Source: VGJW01 sp035286125
Lineage (GTDB): Bacteria; Cyanobacteriota; Sericytochromatia; S15B-MN24; VGJW01
Direction: 5' to 3'
DNA length: 39,711 bases
NCBI GenBank assembly: GCA_035286125.1
Contig: JAYKIS010000020.1
Span: 1 to 39,711, forward strand
Made by a program: the position numbers and the translations under genes
Notes under the pieces: model-generated
Told to the model about the DNA's origin: nothing
Database searches by the model: none
The model's input: only the letters and a program-made list of their open reading frames with translations
Shown here: positions 17,132 to 26,000 of the stretch, one piece after another
Layout: each line of letters opens with the position of its first letter
Numbering within the stretch: position 1 is the stretch's first letter

Positions 17132-18529
17132 GTGGGCAAGGGACGTACGGGCCGCATGCCGGCGACTCCGAGGGGCTTGGCCGTCCAGAAGCGGCTGGCT
17201 GTCACCGAGTCCGGAGCCTGGCCCGACCGCTTGCTCGAGGACCTGCCCGCGGCCTGGCCTGAACGGGATCGGGCTTTCCTTACGGCCCTTGTTCAGGAAA
17301 CGACCCGTCTGGAGCGGTTTCTGGACGACCTGCTCGCGCCCTGCCTGAAGCAGCCGCTGGACCGACTCGATCCGCCTGTCCGCGAGATCTTGAGGACGGC
17401 CACCGTCCAACTGGCGGCCATGGACCCGGTTCCGGATCATGCCGTCGTTTCCGAGGCCGTGAAGTTGGCCCGCCAAGTGACGCACGAAGGCGCGGCCCGC
17501 CTCGTGAATGCGGTGCTGCGCCGCGTGGCCGGGGCAGAGGACCGGTCATGGAGCCGTCGCCTGGACGCGATGGCCGGGGCCGACCCCGAGGCGCTGGGGC
17601 CCGCCGCCGTGGCACGTGCCCTGTCCTTGCCCGATGACCTGCTCGCGCTGTGGTGGGACGAGCGGGGACCTGCCGACGCCCTGGGTCTGGCGCTCGCGGC
17701 CCAGCGGGCGACGCCCTTCGCGTTCCGTGCCCATGTCCCGCGAGAGACCCTGCTTGCGCAGTTCCTGCAATCGGGCCTGAAGGCCGAGGCCGGCCCCCTC
17801 GTGCCCGAGGAGATCCGCGTTTCCACCCCGGGCCGGTTGCAGGATCTGCCCGGCTATGCCCAGGGCCACTGGGCGGTCCAGGGCCCGGCGGCGATGCTTG
17901 CCACCCACGTCCTCGATCCCCGGCCCGGGGAACGCATTGCTGATCTGGGTGCCGCCCCGGGGGGCAAGACCGGGCACATCCTGTCCCGCCTGGGCGGCCG
18001 AGGCACGGTGGTCGCCGTCGATCGCCATGGCAGCAGGCTGGATCGGCTGCGCGCCAATGCGCAGCGCTGGCAGCTGGGGATGCCCGAGGTCATCGAGGCC
18101 GATGCCGCGGACCCCGGGGCGCTGCAGGCGGCAGGCCTGGTGCCCGGTTCCTTCGACAAGGTCCTGCTCGACGCACCTTGCTCGGGCTTGGGTACGCTCT
18201 ACCGGAAGGCAGACCTGCGCTGGCGCTGGTCGCGCGCGCGGACCCGGGAGCTGGCGGAACTGCAGCAATGCATGCTGCGCGCGGCTTTCGGCTTGTTGCG
18301 GCCCGGGGGGACCCTGGTCTATGCGACCTGCACCCTTGCCCGCGACGAGAATGAAGGCGTGGTCGCATCCCTGCTCGCCTCGGAGCCGCATGCCCGTGCC
18401 GGGGACCTGCATCCCTGGCTGCCCTCGGCGTGGTCGGGGGAGGCTGCGCGTGGCATGATGACGATGATGCCCCATCGCCACGGCACCGAGGGCTTCTTCC
18501 TCGCCCGTATCGAGCGCATGCCATCTTGA
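17132..18529 (+). CDS. rsmB: 16S rRNA (cytosine(967)-C(5))-methyltransferase
   Basis: SAM-dependent rRNA m5C methyltransferase of the RsmB/NOL1 family. An N-terminal NusB-like helical domain spans about residues 1-150. A catalytic Rossmann domain follows with ADLGAAPGGKTGHI (SAM site), LLDAPCSGLGTLYRKADLRW and the catalytic Cys in VYATCTL, ending HGTEGFFLARIER. The GTG at 17132 gives 465 aa; an ATG at 17156 is equally possible because neither has a strong ribosome-binding site. The stop overlaps the TTG start of rlmN (TTGA), consistent with an operon. Confidence 0.93.
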   Translation: MGKGRTGRMPATPRGLAVQKRLAVTESGAWPDRLLEDLPAAWPERDRAFLTALVQETTRLERFLDDLLAPCLKQPLDRLDPPVREILRTATVQLAAMDPVPDHAVVSEAVKLARQVTHEGAARLVNAVLRRVAGAEDRSWSRRLDAMAGADPEALGPAAVARALSLPDDLLALWWDERGPADALGLALAAQRATPFAFRAHVPRETLLAQFLQSGLKAEAGPLVPEEIRVSTPGRLQDLPGYAQGHWAVQGPAAMLATHVLDPRPGERIADLGAAPGGKTGHILSRLGGRGTVVAVDRHGSRLDRLRANAQRWQLGMPEVIEADAADPGALQAAGLVPGSFDKVLLDAPCSGLGTLYRKADLRWRWSRARTRELAELQQCMLRAAFGLLRPGGTLVYATCTLARDENEGVVASLLASEPHARAGDLHPWLPSAWSGEAARGMMTMMPHRHGTEGFFLARIERMPS

Positions 18530-19596
18530 CCGAACCCGAACGCCCCCACCTGCCAGGCCTTGCGGCCGATCGGCTCGAAGCCCTCGTGGTGTCGGCCGGA
18601 CAACCGGGCTACCGTGCGCGCCAGCTGGCGCGATGGGTCTTCAAGGAGGGCTGCTTCGCCCCGGAAGCCATGAGCGACCTGCCGGCCGCTTTCCGGGAAT
18701 GGCTGGCCGGCAACGTGGATGCCGGTCGCCTGCGCCTGCTGCAGCGTCGCGAAGCCCGCGACGGCACACGCAAGTACCTCTTCGGGCACCGGGACGGGAC
18801 CCTCGAGTCGGTCCTGATGCCCTACGGCGAGGGGCTAGACGGTCCGGACCGCGTGACGGCCTGCATCTCGACGCAGGTTGGCTGTGCCGTGGGCTGCGCT
18901 TTCTGTGCGACGGGCCTTGCCGGCTTCCAGCGTAATGTCACGGCAGGCGACATGGTCGAGCAGGTGCTGCGGATGCAGGCCGAAGCCGGCCATCGCATCA
19001 CCAACGTGGTCTTCATGGGCATGGGCGAGCCGTTTCTCAACTACGACGAGACCCTGGCGGCCGTCCACCTCCTGAACAAGGCCGTGGGTATCGGCATGCG
19101 GCATCTGACGCTGTCGACTTCGGGCATCGTGCCCGGCATCCGCCGCCTCGCGGCGGAGCGGCTGCAGCTGACGCTGGCCATTTCGGTCCATGCGCCTGAC
19201 GATGCCCTGCGGGATCGCCTGGTACCCATCAACCGGAAGTATCCGCTCGCGGACCTGCGTGAGGCGATGGTCGACTACTTCGCGCAGACGGGACGCCGTT
19301 TGTCGGTTGAATATGTCCTGCTCGACGAGGTCAACGACCACCCGGATCAGGCGCGGGCCTTGTCCCGCTGGATCGGCGACCTGCCGGTCCACGTCAACCT
19401 GATCCCCTTCAACGCGACGGACACCGTATTCCGTACGTCGCCACCGGCAAGGGTGCGGCAGTTCCGCGAGGTGCTCGAGGCCGCCGGTCATCCCGCGACG
19501 GTGCGTCGGGAGCGGGGTGCCGAAATCGACGGGGCCTGCGGCCAACTGAGGCGCCGGCACGAGGAGGGCCAGCCGGTGGAGTCCGGCAAGGCCTGA
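18526..19596 (+). CDS. rlmN: dual-specificity 23S/tRNA adenine-C2 methyltransferase (radical SAM)
   Basis: Radical-SAM enzyme that methylates C2 of A2503 in 23S rRNA and of A37 in some tRNAs. The 4Fe-4S cysteines are C120, C124 and C127 in GCAVGCAFCATG. The GMGEP motif, the STSG segment and the C-terminal methyl-carrying Cys in GACGQLRRR are present. The start is taken as TTG at 18526, which overlaps the rsmB stop (TTGA) and gives a normal 356-aa protein; no ATG occurs before conserved sequence. Its stop shares one base with the rsgA ATG (TGATG). Confidence 0.94.
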   Translation: MTEPERPHLPGLAADRLEALVVSAGQPGYRARQLARWVFKEGCFAPEAMSDLPAAFREWLAGNVDAGRLRLLQRREARDGTRKYLFGHRDGTLESVLMPYGEGLDGPDRVTACISTQVGCAVGCAFCATGLAGFQRNVTAGDMVEQVLRMQAEAGHRITNVVFMGMGEPFLNYDETLAAVHLLNKAVGIGMRHLTLSTSGIVPGIRRLAAERLQLTLAISVHAPDDALRDRLVPINRKYPLADLREAMVDYFAQTGRRLSVEYVLLDEVNDHPDQARALSRWIGDLPVHVNLIPFNATDTVFRTSPPARVRQFREVLEAAGHPATVRRERGAEIDGACGQLRRRHEEGQPVESGKA

Positions 19597-20708
19597 TGAC
19601 CGGGGCCATGCCCGTCACCGAAGGCACGGTCGTCCGCCGGGTCAACAACGTCTTCTGGGTCCTTGCAGGGGAGCGAGAGTGGGCCTGCCAGGTGAGGGCA
19701 CGCCTGCGCAAGGAGCAGGGTTCCGTGATGATAGGCGATACCGTCTGCATCGAGGGCCTCGATGCGGCCAACGGCATCGGTGTCATTGCCGCCATCGGAC
19801 CCCGGCGGAACACGCTGCATCGACCCTCCGTGGCCAACGTCGACCAGGTGGTCGTGGTCGTGGCTTCGGACGAACCCGAGTTCCAGCCGGCGACCCTGGA
19901 CAGGTTCCTTGTGCTGGTCCACATGAGCGGCCTCGAGCCGCGTATCGTCTGGACCAAGACGGATCTGGTCGCCGAAGCCGTAGCCCGGGAACGGGTGGAA
20001 CGCTATCGTGCCGTGGGCTATGCCGCCACGGCCGCTTCCGTACGCCGCGACAACCTCGGTGAACTGCCGGCCTGGCTTGCGGGGCGCATCACGGTTCTGG
20101 CCGGCCCCTCGGGCGTGGGCAAGAGCGCCCTCGTCAATGCCCTTTCGCCGGGCCTCGCCTTGCGCGAGGGTGAGGTGTCGGTGCGTTCCGGCCGGGGGCG
20201 CCATACGACGACCTACGCCTCGCTGCACCCGGTCCATGGCGGCCTCGTCGCCGATACGCCGGGCTACAGCCACCTGGCCTTGCCCCCCTGGCCCCCCGAG
20301 GACCTGGCGTGGGTCTTTCCCGAGGCGGCACCCCACGCCGCAACGTGCCCGCTCTCCAAGTGCAGTCACCGCACGGAGCCCGGTTGCCGCGTCGTGTCTT
20401 CGGGAGCCCTTTCGGATACCCGTCGGGCGTCCTACCTGCGCTTCGTCGAGGAACTCGACGAGGCATGGCGCCAGCACCAGCAGAGCAGCCGCAAGAACGA
20501 GAGTGTCACCAAGTGGTCCGGGGGGGCACGGGAGGGCGAGGGTCGGCGCCTGGTCCGGCTGCCCGGGGAGGCACGGGCCGATTCGCGGCGTTTGGCCAAC
20601 CAGAGGCTGCGGGATCAACTGGACGACGCGGCGGATGACGCCGGAGAACCGGTCGAGGAGGCCGTGTCCCCGTGGTACGATGACCCGCGCAGGAGGGAAC
20701 GGCCGTGA
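19596..20708 (+). CDS. rsgA: ribosome small-subunit-dependent GTPase A
   Basis: Circularly permuted GTPase that acts late in 30S subunit maturation. The order G4-G1-G3 is seen: TKTDL (120-124), GPSGVGKS (170-177) and DTPGY (220-224). The N-terminal OB domain covers about residues 5-75. The zinc site is C251, C256, H258 and C264 in CPLSKCSHRTEPGC. After about residue 300 the protein carries a charged tail of roughly 70 residues, rich in Arg, Glu and Asp. That is longer than in typical RsgA and may be disordered. It overlaps rlmN by one base and glmU by 4 bases (GTGA). Confidence 0.95.
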   Translation: MTGAMPVTEGTVVRRVNNVFWVLAGEREWACQVRARLRKEQGSVMIGDTVCIEGLDAANGIGVIAAIGPRRNTLHRPSVANVDQVVVVVASDEPEFQPATLDRFLVLVHMSGLEPRIVWTKTDLVAEAVARERVERYRAVGYAATAASVRRDNLGELPAWLAGRITVLAGPSGVGKSALVNALSPGLALREGEVSVRSGRGRHTTTYASLHPVHGGLVADTPGYSHLALPPWPPEDLAWVFPEAAPHAATCPLSKCSHRTEPGCRVVSSGALSDTRRASYLRFVEELDEAWRQHQQSSRKNESVTKWSGGAREGEGRRLVRLPGEARADSRRLANQRLRDQLDDAADDAGEPVEEAVSPWYDDPRRRERP

Positions 20709-22129
20709 CAGCCAGCGCCGGTTGTGTCGCCTTGGTCATGGCTGCGGGTAAGGGCACCCGCATGGCTTCCGACCTCCCCAAGGTCCTCCACGAGATTGCC
20801 GGCGAGCCTCTGCTGGGCTTCGTGCTTGCACGGCTTGCCGAGTTGCGGACGGCCGGGCTCCTCGAACGCGCCGTCGTCATCACGGGTCACGGGTCGGACC
20901 AGGTCCGCTCCTATCTCGGGCGTCGCTGGCCGGACGTGGCCGCCGTTCTCCAGGAACCCCAGCTGGGCACGGGACACGCCGTGATGCAGGCCCGTCCGGC
21001 GCTCGAGGGCTTCGAAGGCAGTGTGCTGATCCTTAACGGCGACGTGCCCCTGCTCGAGACCGCGACGCTCGAGGCGATGCTTGAGGCCCACGCCAGGGAA
21101 CAGGCGGAACTCACCTTCCTGACGGCCGTGATGCCTGAACCGGCGGGGCTGGGGCGCATCCTTCGCGACGCGGATGGCCGTGTCGTGCGCATCGTCGAGC
21201 ACAAGGACGCCACGCCCGATGAGCGGGCGATTACCGAGATCAACGTCGGGGTCTACCTGGCCTCCTGGCCGGCGCTGTCCCGGGCGCTGGACACCCTGGG
21301 CACGGCCAATGCGCAGGGAGAGTACTACCTGACGGACGCGATCGCTGCCCTGGTTGGGGCGGGGGCGCGCGTGTCCAGCCATACGCTGGTCGACTGGACC
21401 CAGACGGTCGGGATCAACAACCGTGCCGAACTGGTCGCCGCGGGGGCCCTGTGGCGGCAGCGGCGGGCTGCCTACTGGCTGGAACGGCAGGTCACCATCG
21501 AGGACCCCGCCACGACCCACCTCGGTCCCGAGGTCTGTCTGGGCCCGGATACCGTGATCGAGCCCTTTACCCAGATCTACGGGCGGTCGGCGACAGGTCG
21601 GGGCTGTCGCATCGGCAGCCAGAGCCGGTTGCAGGACGTCCAGCTCGGGGATGGCGTCGGTGTTCGCTCGTCGGATCTGGCGGATGCCGTGATCGGGGCG
21701 GGGACGCAGGTGGGACCCTACGCGCGGATGCGCGATGGCGTCGACGTGGGCGAGGGAGCCCGGATCGGGAACTTCGTCGAGCTCAAGAAGGTCGTCTTCG
21801 GTGACGGAGCCAAGGCCGCCCACCTGAGTTACCTGGGGGATGCCACTGTGGGCGCGGCCGCCAACATCGGCTGTGGCACCGTGACGTGCAACTATGACGG
21901 GGAACGCAAGCACCCGACCACCATCGGGGCCGGTGCCTTCATCGGGACGAACAACACGCTTGTGGCTCCCCTGGTGGTCGGTGACGGCGCCTATACGGCA
22001 GCCGGCTCGACCCTGACCCGTGATGTGCCCGAGGGTGCCTTGGCTCTCGGACGTGCCCAGCAAGTCGTGAAGGAGGGCTGGGTGGCCCGTCGACACGCAC
22101 TCTCCCGACCCGCCACGAGGACCCCTTGA
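20705..22129 (+). CDS. glmU: bifunctional UDP-GlcNAc pyrophosphorylase / GlcN-1-P acetyltransferase
   Basis: Makes UDP-N-acetylglucosamine for peptidoglycan and lipopolysaccharide. The N-terminal uridyltransferase domain has VMAAGKGTRMASDLPKVLH, and further on LNGDVPLLE and the EINVGVY region. The C-terminal left-handed beta-helix carries hexapeptide repeats from about residue 250, including VELKK, SYLGDATVGAAANIGCG and NYDG, followed by FIGTNNTLVAP. Length is 474 aa. The start is GTG at 20705, fixed by a strong AGGAGGG upstream and overlapping the rsgA stop. Its own stop overlaps the prs TTG (TTGA). Confidence 0.97.
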   Translation: MTASAGCVALVMAAGKGTRMASDLPKVLHEIAGEPLLGFVLARLAELRTAGLLERAVVITGHGSDQVRSYLGRRWPDVAAVLQEPQLGTGHAVMQARPALEGFEGSVLILNGDVPLLETATLEAMLEAHAREQAELTFLTAVMPEPAGLGRILRDADGRVVRIVEHKDATPDERAITEINVGVYLASWPALSRALDTLGTANAQGEYYLTDAIAALVGAGARVSSHTLVDWTQTVGINNRAELVAAGALWRQRRAAYWLERQVTIEDPATTHLGPEVCLGPDTVIEPFTQIYGRSATGRGCRIGSQSRLQDVQLGDGVGVRSSDLADAVIGAGTQVGPYARMRDGVDVGEGARIGNFVELKKVVFGDGAKAAHLSYLGDATVGAAANIGCGTVTCNYDGERKHPTTIGAGAFIGTNNTLVAPLVVGDGAYTAAGSTLTRDVPEGALALGRAQQVVKEGWVARRHALSRPATRTP

Positions 22130-23127
22130 CCGTGACCGCCCTCGACGCGTCCCTGACCACGCAGCCTGTTGCCGGCCAGGGCACCGGGCGCCCTCTCAAG
22201 ATCTTTTCCGGGTCGGCCAGCCCGGGTCTGGCTGCGGAGATAGCCGGCCTTCTGGGTTTGCCCGTCGGCCCCGTCAAGATCGCCAACTTTGCCGACGGCG
22301 AGATCTATGTCCAGATCCAGGAGTCGGTGCGCGGCGCGGATGTCTACCTCGTCCAGCCCATCTGCCATCCCGTCAACTACAACCTGGTCGAGCTGTGCAT
22401 CCTGCTGGACGCCTTCAAGCGGGCCAGCGTCCATCAGGTCACTGCGGTGATTCCCTACTTCGCGTATGCGCGCCAGGATCGCAAGGCCCAGGGGCGCGAG
22501 GCCATCACCTCCAAGCTGGTGGCGGACCTGCTGACGACGGCAGGTGCGAGCAGGGTCGTCTGCCTGGACCTGCACGCTCCCCAGATTCAGGGGTTCTTCG
22601 ACATCAACTCGGACCACCTCTATGCGACGCCGGTCCTGGCGAGGTGGATGGAGGAGAAGCGCAAGCCGGATCGCGAGATGGTCATCGTGTCTCCGGACGT
22701 GGGCGGGGTCTCGCGGGCCCGGGTGTATGCGAAGAAGCTGGATGCTCCGATCGCCATCGTCGACAAGCGTCGACCCAAGCACAACATTGCCGAGGTCATG
22801 AGCGTCATCGGCGATGTCCGGGACAAGACGGCCGTCATTGTCGACGACATGATCGATACTGCGGGGACGCTGACGGAGGTCGCACGCCTGCTGGTCCGCG
22901 AAGGGGCTGCCGAGGTCTATGCGGCGGCGACCCATGGATTGCTTTCCGGCCCGGCCATCGAGCGGCTGGCCGAGTCACCCATCCTCGAGTTGGCGATCAC
23001 CAACAGCATTCCGCTCGAGCCCTCCCGCAAGCTGGACAAGATTACGGTGCTGTCCGTCGCCGACCTCCTGGCCCAGGCCATCGGCCGCATCCACGAGGAT
23101 CTGTCCGTCTCGATGCTTTTCGAGTAG
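22126..23127 (+). CDS. prs: ribose-phosphate pyrophosphokinase
   Basis: Makes phosphoribosyl pyrophosphate from ribose-5-phosphate and ATP for nucleotide, His and Trp synthesis. Motifs seen: FADGEIYVQIQESVRG, YFAYARQDRKAQGREAI, the metal/ATP segment DLHAPQIQGFFDI, and the PRPP loop VIVDDMIDTAGTL. At 333 aa it is slightly long because of about 18 extra N-terminal residues before LKIFSGSA. The start is TTG at 22126, overlapping the glmU stop; GTG at 22132 is an alternative. glmU-prs-pth is a familiar order in Firmicutes, there usually with ctc between prs and pth. ctc is absent here. Confidence 0.96.
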   Translation: MTVTALDASLTTQPVAGQGTGRPLKIFSGSASPGLAAEIAGLLGLPVGPVKIANFADGEIYVQIQESVRGADVYLVQPICHPVNYNLVELCILLDAFKRASVHQVTAVIPYFAYARQDRKAQGREAITSKLVADLLTTAGASRVVCLDLHAPQIQGFFDINSDHLYATPVLARWMEEKRKPDREMVIVSPDVGGVSRARVYAKKLDAPIAIVDKRRPKHNIAEVMSVIGDVRDKTAVIVDDMIDTAGTLTEVARLLVREGAAEVYAAATHGLLSGPAIERLAESPILELAITNSIPLEPSRKLDKITVLSVADLLAQAIGRIHEDLSVSMLFE

Positions 23128-23134
23128 GGCTAGG

Positions 23135-23716
23135 ATGAAACTGGTCGTTGGCCTCGGCAATCCGGGCGCCGAGTACGCCGGGACCCGGCACAACGCCGGC
23201 TTCATGCTGCTCGACAGGCTCTCTGCGCGCTACGGTGGCTTGCCACGCAAGGAAGCGCGCTTCAAGGGTGAGCTTGCCGATGTGCGGATCGCAGGCGAAC
23301 GGGTCCTGCTCCTGTGGCCGCTGACGTACATGAACCTGTCGGGCGAATCCGTGCATGCCCTGCAGGCCTTCCACAAGGTTGCAGCGGGCGAGATCCTGCT
23401 GGTATCCGACGACATCGACCTGCCCGTGGGCGGTCTGCGCTACAGGCCCCGGGGGTCGGCGGGCGGCCAGAAAGGCTTGCAGTCGGTGATTCGGCACCTC
23501 GGCACCCTGGAAATCCCGCGTCTGCGTATTGGTGTGGGTGCGCGTCCCGAGGGCTGGGATCTTGCGGACTGGGTACTGTCCCGGTTTCGGGGCGAGGAAC
23601 AGGAAACATTGGAGGGTGCGCTCGTCCGCGCTGAAGACGTCGTCGCGCGTTGGGTTGCCGGCGATGCCGATGAGGCCCTCATGGCGCTGGTCAACCGGAC
23701 GGTGCGGCCAGCCTGA
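23135..23716 (+). CDS. pth: peptidyl-tRNA hydrolase
   Basis: Releases tRNA from prematurely dropped peptidyl-tRNA. The 193-aa protein begins MKLVVGLGNPGAEYAGTRHN with the catalytic His (H19 or H20 by family numbering) in TRHNAGF. It contains LLWPLTYMNLSGESV, the SDDIDLPVGGLR segment and GSAGGQKGLQSVIRHLGT. The ATG is 7 bases after the prs stop, with a TAGGGCTAGG tract before it. It ends the housekeeping operon; the tRNA promoter begins 4 bases after its stop. Confidence 0.97.
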   Translation: MKLVVGLGNPGAEYAGTRHNAGFMLLDRLSARYGGLPRKEARFKGELADVRIAGERVLLLWPLTYMNLSGESVHALQAFHKVAAGEILLVSDDIDLPVGGLRYRPRGSAGGQKGLQSVIRHLGTLEIPRLRIGVGARPEGWDLADWVLSRFRGEEQETLEGALVRAEDVVARWVAGDADEALMALVNRTVRPA

Positions 23717-23719
23717 CCC

Positions 23720-23748
23720 TTGGCACCCGGGCGGCCGCGGGTTATACC
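23720..23748 (+). promoter_or_regulatory. sigma-70-type promoter of tRNA-Thr
   Basis: TTGGCA (23720-23725, one mismatch from TTGACA) and TATACC (23743-23748, two mismatches from TATAAT) are separated by 17 bases. The predicted start falls within a few bases of the mature tRNA 5' end at 23757, so the leader would be very short. Confidence 0.6.
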
Positions 23749-23756
23749 TGAATGGC

Positions 23757-23829
23757 GCCTCCGTAGCTCAACTGGTAGAGCGCGCGATTTGTAATCGCGT
23801 GGTTGCGGGTTCGATTCCTGTCGGGGGCT
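23757..23829 (+). tRNA. tRNA-Thr (anticodon UGU)
   Basis: 73-base cloverleaf. The acceptor stem GCCTCCG pairs with CGGGGGC with one U-G wobble. The D arm is GCTC/GAGC with GG in the loop. The anticodon stem CGCGA/TCGCG encloses the loop TTTGTAA, so the anticodon is UGU, reading ACA and other Thr codons. The T loop TTCGATT is normal and its stem has two G-U pairs. The discriminator is U. CCA is not encoded and must be added after transcription. A T-rich stretch (TTCTTTTT) follows directly. Confidence 0.96.
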
Positions 23830-23850
23830 CTTCTTTTTGCCCGGGCCGAG

Positions 23851-25005
23851 TCAGATGACCATGACCTCATGCGTCAGGCCCTGGCTCTGGAACCGGTCTG
23901 CTCGGAGCGGCGTGATGTCGAGGGTCGGTGTCTCGCCGCGCACCAACTGGCTGACAATCTCGCCCGCTGCCGGGGCGTGCATGAAGCCGTGGCCGCTGAA
24001 CCCTGCGCACGTGACCAGGCCGGGTACCTCGGCATGGGCCTCGAGGATGGGGTGGTGGTCGGGCGTGACTTCGTACAGGCCTGCCCAGGACGTGGCGATG
24101 GACGCCTCCTCGAGGCGAGGCATGCGGTGGATGGCCGCTTCGACGATGGCCATGACGAAGTCCTCGTCGACATCCGTCCGGAAGGCCGGGGGCTCGTCGT
24201 GCCGGGCCATGCCCATCAGCAGGCCCTGCCCCTCGGGGTGCATGTAGAGGCCCGAGCCATTGTCGACCATCATCGGGTCGCGACTCGAGATCCAGTCGAG
24301 GGCCCCCGTGGTCGTGATGTGGCGCCGGACAGGCACGATGGGCAGGTCGAGGCCGACCATGCGGCCGACCTGTGCGGCCCACGCACCGGTTGCATTGATG
24401 ACGTGGGGCGTGGCGATGTCCCCGCGGATCGTCCGGATGCCTGTGACCTTGCCACCTTCGAGGATCAGGTCCGTCGCGCCGCGCTCCGTCTCGACACGCA
24501 CGCCCAACTCGCGCGCCCGCTTCAGGTAGCCGAGCAGGAAGTCATTGGGATCGGCAATGCCGTCCGTAGGGCACCATGTGGCGCCCACGAGGTCCTCGGT
24601 CCGGAGGTGAGGGACCCGATCCCGGACCTGCTCGGGTGTGAGCAGGTCGACTGCAAGTCCGTGGCTGCGTTGCAGGGCCACATTGCGCTGCATCCGTTGC
24701 CAGTTGTCCTGGGTGGTCGACATGAACATGTAGCCCACCTGATTGAAGACCGCGGCCACGCCCATTTCCTCGGCAAAGGCCACGAAGCGCGGCACGCTGG
24801 CCAGCGACAACGCAATGTTGACCGGCGTCGTGAACTGGGCGCGGATACCACCCGCACATTTGCCCGTGGAGTCGGCCCCGAAGAGCTTTTCCCGCTCGAG
24901 CAGGACTACGCGGGTCATGCCATGGGCAGCCAGATGGTAGGCGATGCTCGCCCCGATGATCCCCCCACCCACGACAACGGCTTCTGCGGTTTCCATGATG
25001 CTCAT
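23851..25005 (-). CDS. FAD-dependent oxidoreductase, DAO family (sarcosine oxidase-like)
   Basis: Flavoenzyme of 384 aa oxidising an amino acid or N-methylated amine. The dinucleotide site is VVVGGGIIGASIAYHLA (about residues 10-26), followed by LLEREKLFGADSTGKCAGGIR, which resembles sarcosine oxidase beta subunit / glycine oxidase relatives. The C-terminal GLYEVTPDHHPIL and CAGFSGHGFMHAP segments are typical of this subfamily. Several in-frame ATGs sit near the start; the first at 25005 is used. It could feed the glycine cleavage system by making glycine from sarcosine, but this is inference, and proline or other substrates are equally possible. It is convergent to the tRNA gene. Confidence 0.82.
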   Translation of the reverse strand: MSIMETAEAVVVGGGIIGASIAYHLAAHGMTRVVLLEREKLFGADSTGKCAGGIRAQFTTPVNIALSLASVPRFVAFAEEMGVAAVFNQVGYMFMSTTQDNWQRMQRNVALQRSHGLAVDLLTPEQVRDRVPHLRTEDLVGATWCPTDGIADPNDFLLGYLKRARELGVRVETERGATDLILEGGKVTGIRTIRGDIATPHVINATGAWAAQVGRMVGLDLPIVPVRRHITTTGALDWISSRDPMMVDNGSGLYMHPEGQGLLMGMARHDEPPAFRTDVDEDFVMAIVEAAIHRMPRLEEASIATSWAGLYEVTPDHHPILEAHAEVPGLVTCAGFSGHGFMHAPAAGEIVSQLVRGETPTLDITPLRADRFQSQGLTHEVMVI

Positions 25006-25055
25006 GATGACCTGCGGGCGAGCCTGCTGTCACCCGCGACGTGCGGGGCGGGTGT

Positions 25056-25826
25056 TCAATCTGCCGGGGCCACGTATTCGGGGTTGGCGTTCTGCTGCAG
25101 CTGGCGAAGCATGTTCTGCAACTGCGCCATGTCCTGGCCGCCGCCCTGGGGCAAGCCCTGCGGCATCGCATAGCCGGGGGGCATCGCGGGCATGGCCGGC
25201 ATCGAGGACATGCCGCCCCCGCCCGGCGCGGCCGGGATCGACAGGTCCTCGACCTTGGCCCCGGCGGGGACCTGGAACCAGGAGTCCGGGGTCCGCTGTG
25301 CCGTGAGCGACCGGTACTTGGCCGTGGTCACACCAGAAGCCTGATGGACGGTCGCCAGCACCGGCATATTGTTCCAGAGCCACTGTTCCACCCGGGTGCG
25401 GCCATCGGGGCTGGTCAGCTCTGTCCCTTCGCAAAGGCGACCTTCGACGGTCTTGCGGCCCAGCTTGCGGGTCCGGAAGCCACCGGTCTGGCCGTAGCTC
25501 ATGCTGCTGACACCCAGTGCATCGTTGCGCACCCGATACCAGGAGCCGAAGACCTCGACATACGACACGTGGTCCACCAGGTTGCTGATGATGACCTGAT
25601 GCTCCCCATTGGGCGTGCCGGAGAGGGACTCGAGGCGCATGCGCCCGGGCACGTAGTTCAGCCGGTAGACCACGCCCTTGGCCTGGGCGTTGTGGACCTC
25701 AACCTCGGCGACGAAGGGTGGTGCCTTCTCGAGGCCCGGCAGCACGCCCGGCATCTCCTCGGCTGCGGCGGGCGCGGCCACGGTTGCGGCGAGCAGGGGG
25801 GCGGCCAACCAATTGATGTGACGCAC
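25056..25826 (-). CDS. exported protein of unknown function, LolA/DUF4412-like
   Basis: 256-aa protein. It starts at a GTG (25826) chosen because GGAGGAACCC lies just upstream and a signal peptide follows at once (NWLAAPLLAATVAAPAAAEE, AxA site near residue 23). The middle region alternates short beta strands: YRLNYVPGRMRLES, HQVIISNLVDH, SYVEVFGSWYRVR, KTVEGRLCEGTEL, VEQWLWNNMPVLATV. This is the layout of LolA-fold or DUF4412-type proteins that bind a hydrophobic ligand, though the assignment is by general look only. The C-terminus (about 200-256) is Gly/Met/Pro/Gln-rich and probably disordered. It is transcribed away from the small-protein array. Confidence 0.6.
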   Translation of the reverse strand: MRHINWLAAPLLAATVAAPAAAEEMPGVLPGLEKAPPFVAEVEVHNAQAKGVVYRLNYVPGRMRLESLSGTPNGEHQVIISNLVDHVSYVEVFGSWYRVRNDALGVSSMSYGQTGGFRTRKLGRKTVEGRLCEGTELTSPDGRTRVEQWLWNNMPVLATVHQASGVTTAKYRSLTAQRTPDSWFQVPAGAKVEDLSIPAAPGGGGMSSMPAMPAMPPGYAMPQGLPQGGGQDMAQLQNMLRQLQQNANPEYVAPAD

Positions 25827-26000
25827 GGGTTCCTCCGGTATCGGGACATACGCATCATGCCCGGGCCTGTCCGGGCTTCGGTCTTCATGGATGAAGCGTG
25901 GATGAAATCTTGCGCGCGCCCCGGCTGGCGTGGCGATGACCTCCCTGTGAAAGATGCAGCCGGGGGGGCGCATCGGGGAATCTACAAGGGGGGCACGACC

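Noticed and set aside
23830..23850. Intrinsic terminator after tRNA-Thr
   Set aside because: A T-rich stretch is present but no independent hairpin precedes it beyond the tRNA acceptor bases.
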